DNA of 20,479 nucleotides from Porphyromonas sp. (GTDB lineage Bacteria; Bacteroidota; Bacteroidia; Bacteroidales; Porphyromonadaceae). The first letter of the stretch is position 1, and the number at the start of each line of letters is the position of its first letter. The translations under genes were made by a program, and so were the position numbers. The stretch spans positions 1 through 20,479 of the forward strand of contig JASBZJ010000004.1 of the NCBI GenBank assembly GCA_029983495.1, written 5' to 3'. The notes beneath the pieces are model-generated. The model had not been told where the DNA came from and ran no database searches. It saw only the letters and a program-made list of their open reading frames with translations. Of the stretch, positions 7,638 through 14,999 are shown in pieces.

Positions 7638-7656
7638 TGTTCTATCTCGTAGAACA
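7638..7656 (-). other. Hairpin at the predicted 5' end of the rpsP mRNA
   Basis: TGTTCTA at 7638-7644 and TAGAACA at 7650-7656 are perfect complements with a 5-nt loop. On the minus strand the hairpin begins 4 nt downstream of the -7 box, so it would lie at or next to the transcription start, leaving about 32 nt to the rpsP ATG. It may protect the mRNA 5' end or be a site of regulation. Confidence 0.45.
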
Positions 7657-7659
7657 CCG

Positions 7660-7687
7660 CAAAGATAGCAATTTTCTTTCAAAGATA
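7660..7687 (-). promoter_or_regulatory. Probable rpsP promoter with duplicated TATCTTTG -7 box
   Basis: On the minus strand the Bacteroidetes -7 consensus TAnnTTTG is met twice, by TATCTTTG at 7667-7660 and again at 7687-7680, 20 nt apart. The proximal box gives a start near 7655 and a leader of about 50 nt. I see no good -33 TTTG at the usual spacing; the TTTG of the distal box lies 12 nt upstream of the proximal box, which is too close. Confidence 0.5.
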
Positions 7688-7724
7688 GGGGGGCTTTTCT
7701 GTAACTATAGCTATTCCTTAGGTG

Positions 7725-7736
7725 GGGTATATACCC
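7725..7736. repeat. 12-bp perfect palindrome GGGTATATACCC
   Basis: A fully symmetrical dodecamer lies 12 nt beyond the stop codon of the BIG2 lipoprotein and upstream of the rpsP promoter. It could be an operator or a small terminator stem (GGGT/ACCC with an ATAT loop); no T-tract follows on the minus strand. Confidence 0.35.
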
Positions 7737-7747
7737 TTTCTGCAAGC

Positions 7748-9127
7748 TTACTCGGCAGTTTTGAACTTTACAAACTTCGGTTTCGAAGTTATACTATAGG
7801 TTTCGTCCCATCCGAACAGTATTAACCCGTATTCGGTATTGGGTTTTAGGTTAACGTTACTGGGGAGTTGTATTGTTTGGTCGCCTTTTTTTATTTGTGA
7901 AGCTTGTTTTTTTATGCGATAGGTTTGGCGCACCAAGTCAAATAGCATATATTCGGTTGACTTTACATCTTCGATAATTTCAAATTCGGGCGATGGATTG
8001 GTGTAGAATTCGATGTTTTCCCAAGGGAGCACATCCCACCAGTATGTGGCATTTTTGTTAGTCGGTTTAACAACAAAAGTGGCTTTCGTGTTTGTAATAT
8101 TAGTAACCTCGGTATCAAATGATAATTCAGGCGATACTGGTTTGCGAGCTTCCGTTTTAAGTGTAATAATATCAATGTGTGTAATGGCCTCTCCGCTATC
8201 GGGATCCAAACCATATACTACAAGTACAGCTTCGTGGTTATCGGGTAGCGGAAAATCAGGGTCAGCACGGTGGTTCAAAGTTTGTTTTCCCGATACGGTA
8301 TTAATGAGAATTGCTTTTTTGAACTTTTCAGGATCCTTGTTTGCAACTGCATTATACCAAAAGTCGATATTCGCTTTTGCCATGTCGCCCGATTTCTCGA
8401 CAATCTTCTTGTAGTTCCACATATTTATAACCTCGCAATAATAACGCATATTTGGGTCACGAGGGGTAATATCGGCAATAATGTTGGTTGATGTAATGCG
8501 AATGTTCGATATTTCGAAGTCGTTTTGAGGTGTTTGAGCAACAACTTTTACACTGCATGTAGCTTCGAGGTTCATTGCCGAGGCTTTAATAACTGCTTCG
8601 CCAGCTTTTATAGCTGTAACTAAACCTTCGTTACTTACGGTAGCCACATTCGTATCGCTTGAAGTGTAGGTTATGGCTTGAGGTGTGGTAATAGGTGGAA
8701 CAAAAGTTGCTGTAAGTTGCAAGGTTTCGCCTTCCTTTAGTTCGGCATTTTGCGGTGATAATGCTAGAGCGTATTGTTCGCCTTCGTTCTTAATGACGGT
8801 AATTGTTGCTGTGGCTTCGCTATTATTTACCGTAGCTTTAATAGTGGCTGTTCCTTCGGCAACTGCAGTTACTAGACCATTCTCGTTACCTGTAGCGATG
8901 TTATTATTGCTCGTGCTAAAATGTACACTTTGCTTGGTTTTAGGTTCAACGGTTGCTGTTAATTGTAATGTTTGACCTACTTTTAATTGGGCACTTTGTG
9001 GTGAAAGCGTGAGGGTAGTTTCGTGCTTTGGTTCATCGGGTTCCGAACATGATTCATCGCAATTTGCCAGCAGAAGGCTTAATGCAATTAGGGGTAGCAC
9101 TAATAATGCTATTTTTTTCTTTTTCAT
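7748..9127 (-). CDS. BIG2-domain lipoprotein with duplicated C-terminal module
   Basis: A 459-residue predicted surface or periplasmic lipoprotein. Residues 1-22 form a lysine-rich, hydrophobic signal peptide, and LLANC (Cys23) is a lipobox, with Asn at -1 being slightly unusual. Two BIG2-type immunoglobulin-like domains follow, at about 37-112 and 119-196, with near-identical openings (LSPQSAQLKVGQTLQLTATV and LSPQNAELKEGETLQLTATF) and the typical NxxVATVS/GLVTA core. The rest looks like two diverged copies of one unrecognised module, at about 204-327 and 335-459: both start with a T-x-x-x-A-x-[FI]-x-[PV] strand and an aromatic-rich YYCEV/YWWDV segment, and both end with a V-L/I-L-x-x-G-x-D strand and a KFKT/TLKT strand. 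Function is unknown; adhesion or ligand binding is typical of BIG2 proteins. It may use the TATCTTTG box at 9209-9202. Confidence 0.88.
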   Translation of the reverse strand: MKKKKIALLVLPLIALSLLLANCDESCSEPDEPKHETTLTLSPQSAQLKVGQTLQLTATVEPKTKQSVHFSTSNNNIATGNENGLVTAVAEGTATIKATVNNSEATATITVIKNEGEQYALALSPQNAELKEGETLQLTATFVPPITTPQAITYTSSDTNVATVSNEGLVTAIKAGEAVIKASAMNLEATCSVKVVAQTPQNDFEISNIRITSTNIIADITPRDPNMRYYCEVINMWNYKKIVEKSGDMAKANIDFWYNAVANKDPEKFKKAILINTVSGKQTLNHRADPDFPLPDNHEAVLVVYGLDPDSGEAITHIDIITLKTEARKPVSPELSFDTEVTNITNTKATFVVKPTNKNATYWWDVLPWENIEFYTNPSPEFEIIEDVKSTEYMLFDLVRQTYRIKKQASQIKKGDQTIQLPSNVNLKPNTEYGLILFGWDETYSITSKPKFVKFKTAE

Positions 9128-9201
9128 GGATGTGTAAGTTTCTAGTTTATTTTTAATATCAAATTACTTCTTTAGTTCCAGCGAAAATCTCTTCAATGGA
9201 A

Positions 9202-9252
9202 CAAAGATAACTATTTTAGCTTGTAGTCTTTTCTCTGCTACTATTATCTTTG
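9202..9252. promoter_or_regulatory. 9-bp inverted repeat carrying two outward-facing -7 boxes
   Basis: CAAAGATAA at 9202-9210 and TTATCTTTG at 9244-9252 are perfect inverted copies. Each contains the -7 consensus: TATCTTTG on the minus strand at 9209-9202, pointing to the BIG2 lipoprotein (75-nt leader), and TATCTTTG on the plus strand at 9245-9252, pointing into the small minus-strand ORF as an antisense start. No clear -33 box is seen for either. As RNA, the arms would form a stem with a 33-nt loop just after the stop of the small ORF. Confidence 0.4.
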
Positions 9253-9277
9253 CTTTATAGTTTTCTAAACCTCTTCT

Positions 9278-9529
9278 CTAAATTGAATCCTTAAGCCGTC
9301 TAACATTTAAAGCTTTCTGTTGACTTTCAATTGTAATCTTCTTTTGAACACCTTTTGCCTTTATTTCTTCTAATGTTTTTCTTCTATATTCAATAAATTC
9401 TATTTCTTCCTTTATGGCTTCTCCTAATGTAAAAACACTAGGGATTTGCTCCGTTCCAAAGTTACGATCATTAAAAGACTTATTGTAAACCAAAGTTTTT
9501 CGTTGGGGGTGATTCATAACCGAAGCCAT
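9278..9529 (-). CDS. Small hypothetical protein, unrecognised, atypical codon use
   Basis: An open frame of 83 codons from an ATG at 9529, or 79 from the ATG at 9517; a TTG ten codons further upstream is also possible. I do not recognise the family. The N-terminal half is polar (NHPQRKTLVYNKSFNDRNFG). The C-terminal half is a strongly charged probable helix (TLGEAIKEEIEFIEYRRKTL, then EEIKAKGVQKKITIESQQKA). It has no signal peptide or membrane segment. Codon use is more A-rich than in neighbours: Arg is often AGA and Leu TTA, and the C-before-GA habit of surrounding genes is absent (ATA GAA, ATT GAA). This suggests recent transfer or a fragment of a larger mobile gene. It stops with TAG 150 nt before the BIG2 gene. 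Whether it is expressed is uncertain. Confidence 0.4.
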   Translation of the reverse strand: MASVMNHPQRKTLVYNKSFNDRNFGTEQIPSVFTLGEAIKEEIEFIEYRRKTLEEIKAKGVQKKITIESQQKALNVRRLKDSI

Positions 9530-9628
9530 TGCCTGCGTATCTCTCCTTATGTGCCACAAGAGTTTTTACATATTGGGTGGATAAATAGTATTTGGCAGAA
9601 ATGGTATGTTCTTTTTCAAAGGTTTCAT

Positions 9629-9663
9629 TTTGCAGGCACTTTCGTTTCTTTGTTGTACCTTCA
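9629..9663 (+). promoter_or_regulatory. Probable promoter of the TrmH-family gene
   Basis: TTTG at 9629-9632 is followed, 23 nt later, by TACCTTCA at 9656-9663, close to the -7 consensus TAnnTTTG. A start near 9667 would give a leader of about 20 nt to the ATG at 9688, and would exclude the upstream ATG at 9592 of the longer frame. Confidence 0.45.
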
Positions 9664-9687
9664 CTGCAAAATATGTTTTTTGTTTGT

Positions 9688-10248
9688 ATGAAGGAAAGTT
9701 TTACCCCCGATCGTAAATTGCTTGTTACCGAAATGGATCGTGTATCTGTGAGCGAATACCGTAATCAAGCTCTTTTCCCCCTTGCCGTTTTACTCGATAA
9801 TGTTCGTAGTACACATAATGTGGGTGCAGTATTCCGTACATGTGATGCATTTCGGGTGGAGGCTGTAAACCTTTGTGGTATTGCTCCTCAGCCACCCCAT
9901 CCCCTAATTCATAAAACAGCTTTAGGTGCCGAGGACGCAGTCCCCTTTTGTTACTGGAAAACCCCCTTAGAATGTGTTGAACATTATCGTAACTTGGGAT
10001 ATGAAATATGGTGCTTGGAGCAAACTGTTGCTAGTATGCCCCTCGAATCTTGTGCGTTAGATAACCGCAAAGTATTACTGGTTGCCGGTAATGAGGTACA
10101 TGGTGTAAGCGACGAAGTGGTTGCTTGTGCAAACCAGTGTATAGAAATTCCCCAGTTTGGCTCGAAACATTCGCTAAATATTAGTGTTTCTGTGGGTATT
10201 GCATTGTATCATTTACTGGCACCCTGTTTTGGATTTTTAAAGCGTTAG
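9688..10248 (+). CDS. TrmH-family (SPOUT) RNA 2'-O-methyltransferase
   Basis: A SAM-dependent RNA ribose methyltransferase of the SpoU/TrmH family, 186 residues. The three family motifs are visible: LLDNVRSTHNVGAVFRTCDAF (motif 1, with the conserved Asn and Arg), VLLVAGNEVHGVSDEVV (motif 2), and IEIPQFGSKHSLNISVSVGI (motif 3), the last two forming the knotted SAM site. No L30e-like N-terminal substrate domain is present, so this is a minimal enzyme; the target (tRNA or rRNA) cannot be read from sequence. The frame is open from an ATG at 9592, but the extra 32 residues are Phe/Cys-rich and unlike the family, and a promoter-like box lies inside them. I therefore choose the ATG at 9688. It is convergent with cardiolipin synthase. 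Confidence 0.9.
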   Translation: MKESFTPDRKLLVTEMDRVSVSEYRNQALFPLAVLLDNVRSTHNVGAVFRTCDAFRVEAVNLCGIAPQPPHPLIHKTALGAEDAVPFCYWKTPLECVEHYRNLGYEIWCLEQTVASMPLESCALDNRKVLLVAGNEVHGVSDEVVACANQCIEIPQFGSKHSLNISVSVGIALYHLLAPCFGFLKR

Positions 10249-10276
10249 TGTGATTTGTTCTTTTGAACGAAAGAAT

Positions 10277-10305
10277 AATAAAACAGTATGGAACTCTGTT
10301 TTATT
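10277..10305. terminator. Perfect hairpin between convergent genes, probable bidirectional terminator
   Basis: AATAAAACAG at 10277-10286 and CTGTTTTATT at 10296-10305 are perfect complements around a 9-nt loop. The A-run and T-run are part of the stem, so either transcript (the TrmH gene on plus, cls on minus) would end the stem with a U-rich stretch. It lies 28 nt after the methyltransferase stop and 39 nt beyond the cls stop. Confidence 0.75.
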
Positions 10306-10344
10306 GAAAATAATAGCCGTGGATGAGTTATTATGCGTAAGTAT

Positions 10345-11781
10345 TTAGAATAGGGCTGATGATAGGCGCATAACCGATTCGGCAAAACGTAGTTTTTTTG
10401 AGCGATTGGCCCACCTTGTTGGGTCAATTCGCTCGCTTTTTTTTAGGTCCTCTTCAAATGTTGCGTGGAGTTTTTTTGCGGTATGTTCGTCGTAGAATAT
10501 GGCAAGCAATTCAAAGTTATGTTCCAAGCTTCGGAAGTCGAGATTTGCACTTCCCCCTAAGCTTACTTTTTCATCGCATGTAATAATTTTTGAATGCAAA
10601 AAACCTTCGTTGTAAAAATACACTTCTACACCAGCATCCATCAGTTCGGCGATGTATGATAGCGAAGCTAACTGAACCGATGGCACATCGCTTTTGCGTG
10701 GAACAATCATTCGTATTCGTACACCCGAAAGTGCTGCTAGAATAATTGCATCGTTTAGAGTTGGCGTGGGAAGAAAGTAAGGTGTTTCGATATCAATATA
10801 TTCTTCCGCATTAAGTACAAGTGTTGTAATAACTTGCTCAATGGTACGCCATTTGCCTATAGGTTCCCCACTAACTAATTGCATAAGTGCGGTGTTATAG
10901 GGTACCTTATTTTCGCCAGGCGAGTGCATTATAGGGAAGTAGTCCTTAAGGTTAGGTATGCGGTGCGAAACAATGTGCCAATCAAGCATAAATGCACTTT
11001 GTAATAGGCTAACGGCATCGCCAGTAAAACGGAAATGTGTATCGCGCCATGCACCTAATGTGTCTCCTAAAATATATCTGTCCGCTACATTCATTCCCCC
11101 CAAATAGCCTATGTTACCATCAATAACTGCCAGCTTTCGGTGGTTGCGGTAATTAACTTTATTCGAAAGGAAGGGAAATGCTACTTTTATAAAGGGGAAC
11201 ACTTCAATTCCATTTTTGCGCAGTTCCTTCCAAAAGCTGTTTCGGGTAGTCCAACTTCCTACACCATCGTAAATAATACGAACACATACCCCTTGGCTAA
11301 CCTTGTTTTTTAATATTACAGCAATGCGCTTTGCAATATTATCGTCATCGAAGGTATAGTACTCGAGGTGAATATGGTGTTTGGCTTGTTCAAGATCCTT
11401 AAGTAAGGCCGTGAACTTATCCTTTCCTGTGGTAAAAATACTTAGGTTTTCGAATGGCAAAAGTGGGCTATTACCTACTTTTTTAGCAACTCGCCTTAGG
11501 GGGGTAGTATATTCGTTTTGTGCTTGGTGGTGTGTAAGCAAGCGTTGTTGTAAACCGAAGGGAATATTCGTTATGCGCGAGTATATTCGCCTATCAATAA
11601 TATGAACATGGCGTAAGTCTTCACCTAAAACAACATACAACAATATCCCCACAACAGGTAGTAACGATACTACCAATATCCAGGGTAGTGCTTTTAAGGG
11701 GTTCCGGTTTTCGGCAATAATTATCAGTACTATACTTACAACAATAAGCCAGTATACTGCAATAATTATGTTCGATGTCAT
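10345..11781 (-). CDS. cls: Cardiolipin synthase (phospholipase D family)
   Basis: Membrane enzyme that joins two phosphatidylglycerol molecules into cardiolipin and glycerol. At 478 residues it has the usual layout: two N-terminal membrane segments (about 4-22 and 32-52, around the AENRNPLKALPW loop), then two phospholipase D catalytic domains. The first HKD motif is His214-x-Lys216-x4-Asp221 (HRKLAVID, then GNIGYLGGMN); the second is His396-x-Lys398-x4-Asp403 (HSKIITCD, then EKVSLGGSANLDFRS). All catalytic residues are present. It starts 8 nt after the mnmD stop, so it is probably the last gene of the minus-strand run, ending at the hairpin 10277-10305. The gpsA gene at the left of the window supplies glycerol 3-phosphate for the same lipid pathway. 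Confidence 0.96.
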   Translation of the reverse strand: MTSNIIIAVYWLIVVSIVLIIIAENRNPLKALPWILVVSLLPVVGILLYVVLGEDLRHVHIIDRRIYSRITNIPFGLQQRLLTHHQAQNEYTTPLRRVAKKVGNSPLLPFENLSIFTTGKDKFTALLKDLEQAKHHIHLEYYTFDDDNIAKRIAVILKNKVSQGVCVRIIYDGVGSWTTRNSFWKELRKNGIEVFPFIKVAFPFLSNKVNYRNHRKLAVIDGNIGYLGGMNVADRYILGDTLGAWRDTHFRFTGDAVSLLQSAFMLDWHIVSHRIPNLKDYFPIMHSPGENKVPYNTALMQLVSGEPIGKWRTIEQVITTLVLNAEEYIDIETPYFLPTPTLNDAIILAALSGVRIRMIVPRKSDVPSVQLASLSYIAELMDAGVEVYFYNEGFLHSKIITCDEKVSLGGSANLDFRSLEHNFELLAIFYDEHTAKKLHATFEEDLKKSERIDPTRWANRSKKLRFAESVMRLSSALF

Positions 11782-11789
11782 GGCTTGCT

Positions 11790-12473
11790 TTAGTGTGTTG
11801 GTTTTGTGGCTCGAATTATTTCGCGTTTCCCTTTGGGACCAGGTATTTTTTCTACTTCAAAACCTGCAGCTATTAGGTTTCGCCTTACTTCGCCTTTGGC
11901 ACTATAGGTAATAAAAATACCCATTCTATTAAGAGAATTGTAGCAGTTTATAAAGAGGTTACTCGTCCATAACGATGGTTCGAGCGAAGGAGCAAATGCA
12001 TCGTAATAAATAATATGGAAAAATCCTTGTGATAACGCCTGTGTGCGAAAATCCGAAAAGTGTTTAGTATAAGTAAAGTTATTCGAGGTGTTAATGGGTT
12101 TGTTCCATGGACTTTTGTGTAAAGTTTCGATTTCTTTGGCTGTAAAAGGTGCTAGTTTTAGTTGTTGCCACTCGGGTTCTTCTAAAGGATATAATTCGTA
12201 ACTATGGTAGTTGAATTTAAGGTTAGCGTATTGTGTTGCAAGTTGTTGTGTAAGCAATAAGTTTAGCCCTGTGCCCAGCCCAACTTCAAGTATGTTTATT
12301 TGCTCCAGTGGTGATGCAAGCTGTGTACAACTATCGATAAAATGCTGTAGGCCACAATGTAAGTATATGTACTCGCTTTCGCTACGTGCCCCATGAACCG
12401 AGTGGAAGGTATCGCCAGTCCTAGGGTCGAACAGTGTTGTTGTTCCATCCTCGGTAGTTTGTACTTTCCGCAT
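11790..12473 (-). CDS. mnmD: tRNA 5-methylaminomethyl-2-thiouridine methyltransferase, stand-alone MnmD
   Basis: SAM-dependent methyltransferase (the MnmC methyltransferase-domain family, DUF752) that completes the wobble-uridine modification mnm5s2U34 in certain tRNAs. At 227 residues it corresponds to the N-terminal domain of E. coli MnmC without the FAD-dependent oxidase domain, so it would act on aminomethyl-uridine made directly by MnmEG. Visible: TTLFDPRTGDTFHSVHGA near the N-terminus, the SAM-binding motif INILEVGLGTGLNLLL (60-74), and the family motif IIYYDAFAPSLEPSLW (154-169), then YSAKGEVRRNLIAAGFEVEK. It begins 8 nt after the stop of the beta-helix lipoprotein and is followed by cls after 8 nt, so all three are likely cotranscribed. 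Confidence 0.93.
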   Translation of the reverse strand: MRKVQTTEDGTTTLFDPRTGDTFHSVHGARSESEYIYLHCGLQHFIDSCTQLASPLEQINILEVGLGTGLNLLLTQQLATQYANLKFNYHSYELYPLEEPEWQQLKLAPFTAKEIETLHKSPWNKPINTSNNFTYTKHFSDFRTQALSQGFFHIIYYDAFAPSLEPSLWTSNLFINCYNSLNRMGIFITYSAKGEVRRNLIAAGFEVEKIPGPKGKREIIRATKPTH

Positions 12474-12481
12474 GATGTATA

Positions 12482-13969
12482 TTACTTCTCGTTATTAGTG
12501 TTTTCTTTTTCAAAAGCCTCTTTGGTTATTGCCTCGTATGCACCCCATGTTGTAGGCTTTTTACGGATTGTCCCATTTAGGTCGGTAATTACGGTTGTTT
12601 CATTAGGCTCCTTACCTGCAAATTTAGCTGTAGTAAAAGGTCTAAAATCGTATTTGAAATTATATTCGTTACTTTTATATGCTTTTCCTAAACGAACAAA
12701 AACACTATCAGCTTCAGCCGTGGCTTCGAGGCATTGGGTTGTTTTACTAAAGTAGTGCAACGGTGCTCGTACGTAACAGGCTGTTGCTTCGATATTTTTA
12801 CCTTCCTTTTCGTTAAACAAAATTTCGCCCCCTGTTGCTGGGTTATTGCTACTCTTTATTACTCCAAATGTACCTTCTACAACCGAATGCTGAAGTTGTA
12901 CTACAGGTAAAGATTGTTTTAGGGGATTGGTAACTACTAGTGCAGGCATTAGCCTATGGTCAAAGGCATAAAACCCTGCAATAGTGCAATAATTGAACAA
13001 CGCTTTTCCCCCCTTGAGCATAATTATGGCATCGAGTGTGTTCGAAAATTCGCAATTGGTGGCTTCTATTTGAGCGTTAAACCCACTTATTGCACAGCCT
13101 TTCATATTAGTTATTACACATCCTTCAAGCGAAAGTGTTGGCACAAGTTCGCTTTTTTCCTCTCCGAGTAATATACCTCCCCGCCCATTTTGTATAGTGG
13201 TGTAGCTTAAACTGTTATTTTGCGAACTACTTGTTATAGTAATCCCCTCCCATTGACCAGGTATAAGCCTATAATTTACATTTGGAACTAGTTCGTCGCG
13301 ACGAACACCTTCAATAAGCACACGGTTCAGGGCAGTTCCTTTACTAATTAGTGTGCCAGCAATAACAATTTTTGCTTTGTCGCCCATTAGTAGGTGCATC
13401 CCTTGGGGTAAGGTTAGGGTCGCTTTAGGAGCTACGTACAAGCTATCGCGAATAAATAAGGGGCGATTGGCTGTAAACGTGGTATCACTACTAATGTTTA
13501 TACCAAGTGCGTGGTTTGTATTTAGTCTAAAACCTTCGAGTTGTATATAGCGTTTCCCTGCCTTATTTTCGAATTCAATCGAAGCTTTATAGGGCGTGGG
13601 CAGATCATCGCCTTCGAGGGGAAATGTTGCTTCAACAAAAATGAAAATACTATCGTGGCTAGGGATGTATATATTTCGGAATTCGCTACCGCTTTGTCCA
13701 TCAACATTTATCCGAAAGTTGGGGGTATCCCCTTGATTTACTAAAATAATGCGTTCAAGGGTAATGGGCAAATTATTGCGATTATACACAATAAGTCTTT
13801 TTGTCGCCGACGATAGTTTGCTATATAGAGTATCAAGCCGGAGGGTATCCTGCGAAAATGATGGCAATAACCCCGAGTCATTAACAGCGTTGTTGGGCGA
13901 GTGCATACAGCTAGCTATAAAAATGGCTAGCAAAAGCATTACAAGTACAGGGTAACGTGGTGTACGCAT
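12482..13969 (-). CDS. Predicted beta-helix lipoprotein
   Basis: A 495-residue exported lipoprotein of the kind common in Bacteroidetes but without assigned function. Residues 1-20 are a signal peptide and IASC (Cys21) is a good lipobox. Residues 35-150 look like an Ig-like beta-sandwich (DTLRLDTLYSKLSSATKRL, then PNFRINVDG and SIFIFVEATF). Residues about 165-410 show repeated short strands with Gly and Asn turns of a right-handed beta-helix (LYVAPKATLTLPQGMHLLM, then KIVIAGTLISKGT, then GCVITNMKGCAISGFNAQIE). The C-terminus is polar. No carbohydrate-enzyme catalytic motif is apparent. It lies 21 nt after the dehydrogenase and 8 nt before mnmD, so it appears to be part of the operon despite the lack of an obvious functional link. 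Confidence 0.82.
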   Translation of the reverse strand: MRTPRYPVLVMLLLAIFIASCMHSPNNAVNDSGLLPSFSQDTLRLDTLYSKLSSATKRLIVYNRNNLPITLERIILVNQGDTPNFRINVDGQSGSEFRNIYIPSHDSIFIFVEATFPLEGDDLPTPYKASIEFENKAGKRYIQLEGFRLNTNHALGINISSDTTFTANRPLFIRDSLYVAPKATLTLPQGMHLLMGDKAKIVIAGTLISKGTALNRVLIEGVRRDELVPNVNYRLIPGQWEGITITSSSQNNSLSYTTIQNGRGGILLGEEKSELVPTLSLEGCVITNMKGCAISGFNAQIEATNCEFSNTLDAIIMLKGGKALFNYCTIAGFYAFDHRLMPALVVTNPLKQSLPVVQLQHSVVEGTFGVIKSSNNPATGGEILFNEKEGKNIEATACYVRAPLHYFSKTTQCLEATAEADSVFVRLGKAYKSNEYNFKYDFRPFTTAKFAGKEPNETTVITDLNGTIRKKPTTWGAYEAITKEAFEKENTNNEK

Positions 13970-13990
13970 TAGGGGAGGAGCTATATAATT

Positions 13991-14974
13991 TTATCGTGGG
14001 TCAACCACAAAGGCTACACCTTCGCCGTTCTTAAAAAAGAATCCCACAAGGTTATCGAAAAGTTCCTTTGCCATATCTAAACGAGCATCGTAAGTTTGTG
14101 TACCTACATGTGGAGTCATTACAACGTTTGGTAACTTGTATAATTTTGGATTAGGTTTATCGCTATTTTCGAAAACGTCTAAAGCGGCCGCCATAATTCT
14201 TCCATTTTCGAGAGCGTCAACAAGAGCTTCTTCGTCCACAACAGCTCCACGCGAAGCATTAACTAGTATAGCGGTGTTCTTCATGGCAAAAATCCTTTCG
14301 CGCGAGGCTAGGTGTTTTGTTTCGGGGGTAAGTGGTGTGTGTAGTGTAACCACATCCGCGTTGCGGAATATTTCGTCGACGGAGGCATAATTTACGCCAA
14401 GATGCTCTTCTTCCTCTTTTGTAAGTGAGTTTCGTTTGTTATAAAGCACATTCATCCCAAAGGCTTTTGCTCTTTCTGCAACGGCTTTCCCTATATTACC
14501 AAAGCCAATTACTCCAAGTGTTTTGCCAGCAAGGTCAATCCCTAAACAATCTATTCGGGTCATTTTTAGGTTCTCTTTATATTGTAGCATCAGAGCATCC
14601 TGCTCTGCAATACGTCGTGATGCCGAAAGCATAAGAGCCATTACTAGTTCGGCTGTAGGAGCAACAACGGTTTTAGGAGTATTGGTTACAGCAAGCCCAT
14701 TTTTTTTTGCTGCATCTAAGTCGATATTATTGTACCCAACGGCATAATTAGCTACAATTTTTAATTTGTCGCCACCAGCCTTAATAATTTCATCATCGAT
14801 GGGAATGTCGAATACGGAACCAAGAGCATCGAAGTCGCCCAAAAGCTTAATAATTTCTTCTTTAGTAAAGTCGCGACCTTTTGGGGGGCGTACCACATCG
14901 AATTTAGTTTCGAATAATTTATAGGCTTCTTCAACGGTATTGAATGCTACAAGTAGCTTAGGTTTCTTTTCCAT
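13991..14974 (-). CDS. NAD-dependent D-2-hydroxyacid dehydrogenase (glyoxylate/hydroxypyruvate reductase-like)
   Basis: Cytoplasmic oxidoreductase of the D-isomer-specific 2-hydroxyacid dehydrogenase family, 327 residues. The NAD motif VIGFGNIG has its glycines at 157, 159 and 162, and the substrate-domain hallmark is VANYAVGYNNIDLDAAKKNG. The catalytic triad is Arg242 (NASRGAVVDE), Glu269 (ALDVFE) and His289 (TPHVGTQT). All are present. The residue pattern is closest to glyoxylate/hydroxypyruvate reductases, but the exact substrate cannot be read. The frame extends upstream to an ATG at 15019 that overlaps apbE by 20 nt; I prefer the ATG at 14974 (MEKKPKLLVAFNT), because the family N-terminus begins there and a -7 box lies just before it. 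This leaves 25 nt after apbE. Confidence 0.92.
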   Translation of the reverse strand: MEKKPKLLVAFNTVEEAYKLFETKFDVVRPPKGRDFTKEEIIKLLGDFDALGSVFDIPIDDEIIKAGGDKLKIVANYAVGYNNIDLDAAKKNGLAVTNTPKTVVAPTAELVMALMLSASRRIAEQDALMLQYKENLKMTRIDCLGIDLAGKTLGVIGFGNIGKAVAERAKAFGMNVLYNKRNSLTKEEEEHLGVNYASVDEIFRNADVVTLHTPLTPETKHLASRERIFAMKNTAILVNASRGAVVDEEALVDALENGRIMAAALDVFENSDKPNPKLYKLPNVVMTPHVGTQTYDARLDMAKELFDNLVGFFFKNGEGVAFVVDPR

Positions 14975-14978
14975 AATG

Positions 14979-14986
14979 CAAAAGTA
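14979..14986 (-). promoter_or_regulatory. -7 box TACTTTTG directly upstream of the dehydrogenase start
   Basis: On the minus strand TACTTTTG (14986-14979) meets the TAnnTTTG consensus, only 4 nt before the ATG at 14974. If active, transcription would start at or next to the start codon, giving an almost leaderless mRNA for the last four genes of the run. No -33 TTTG was found at normal spacing. Confidence 0.4.
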
Positions 14987-14999
14987 GTATTTGGGGGTA

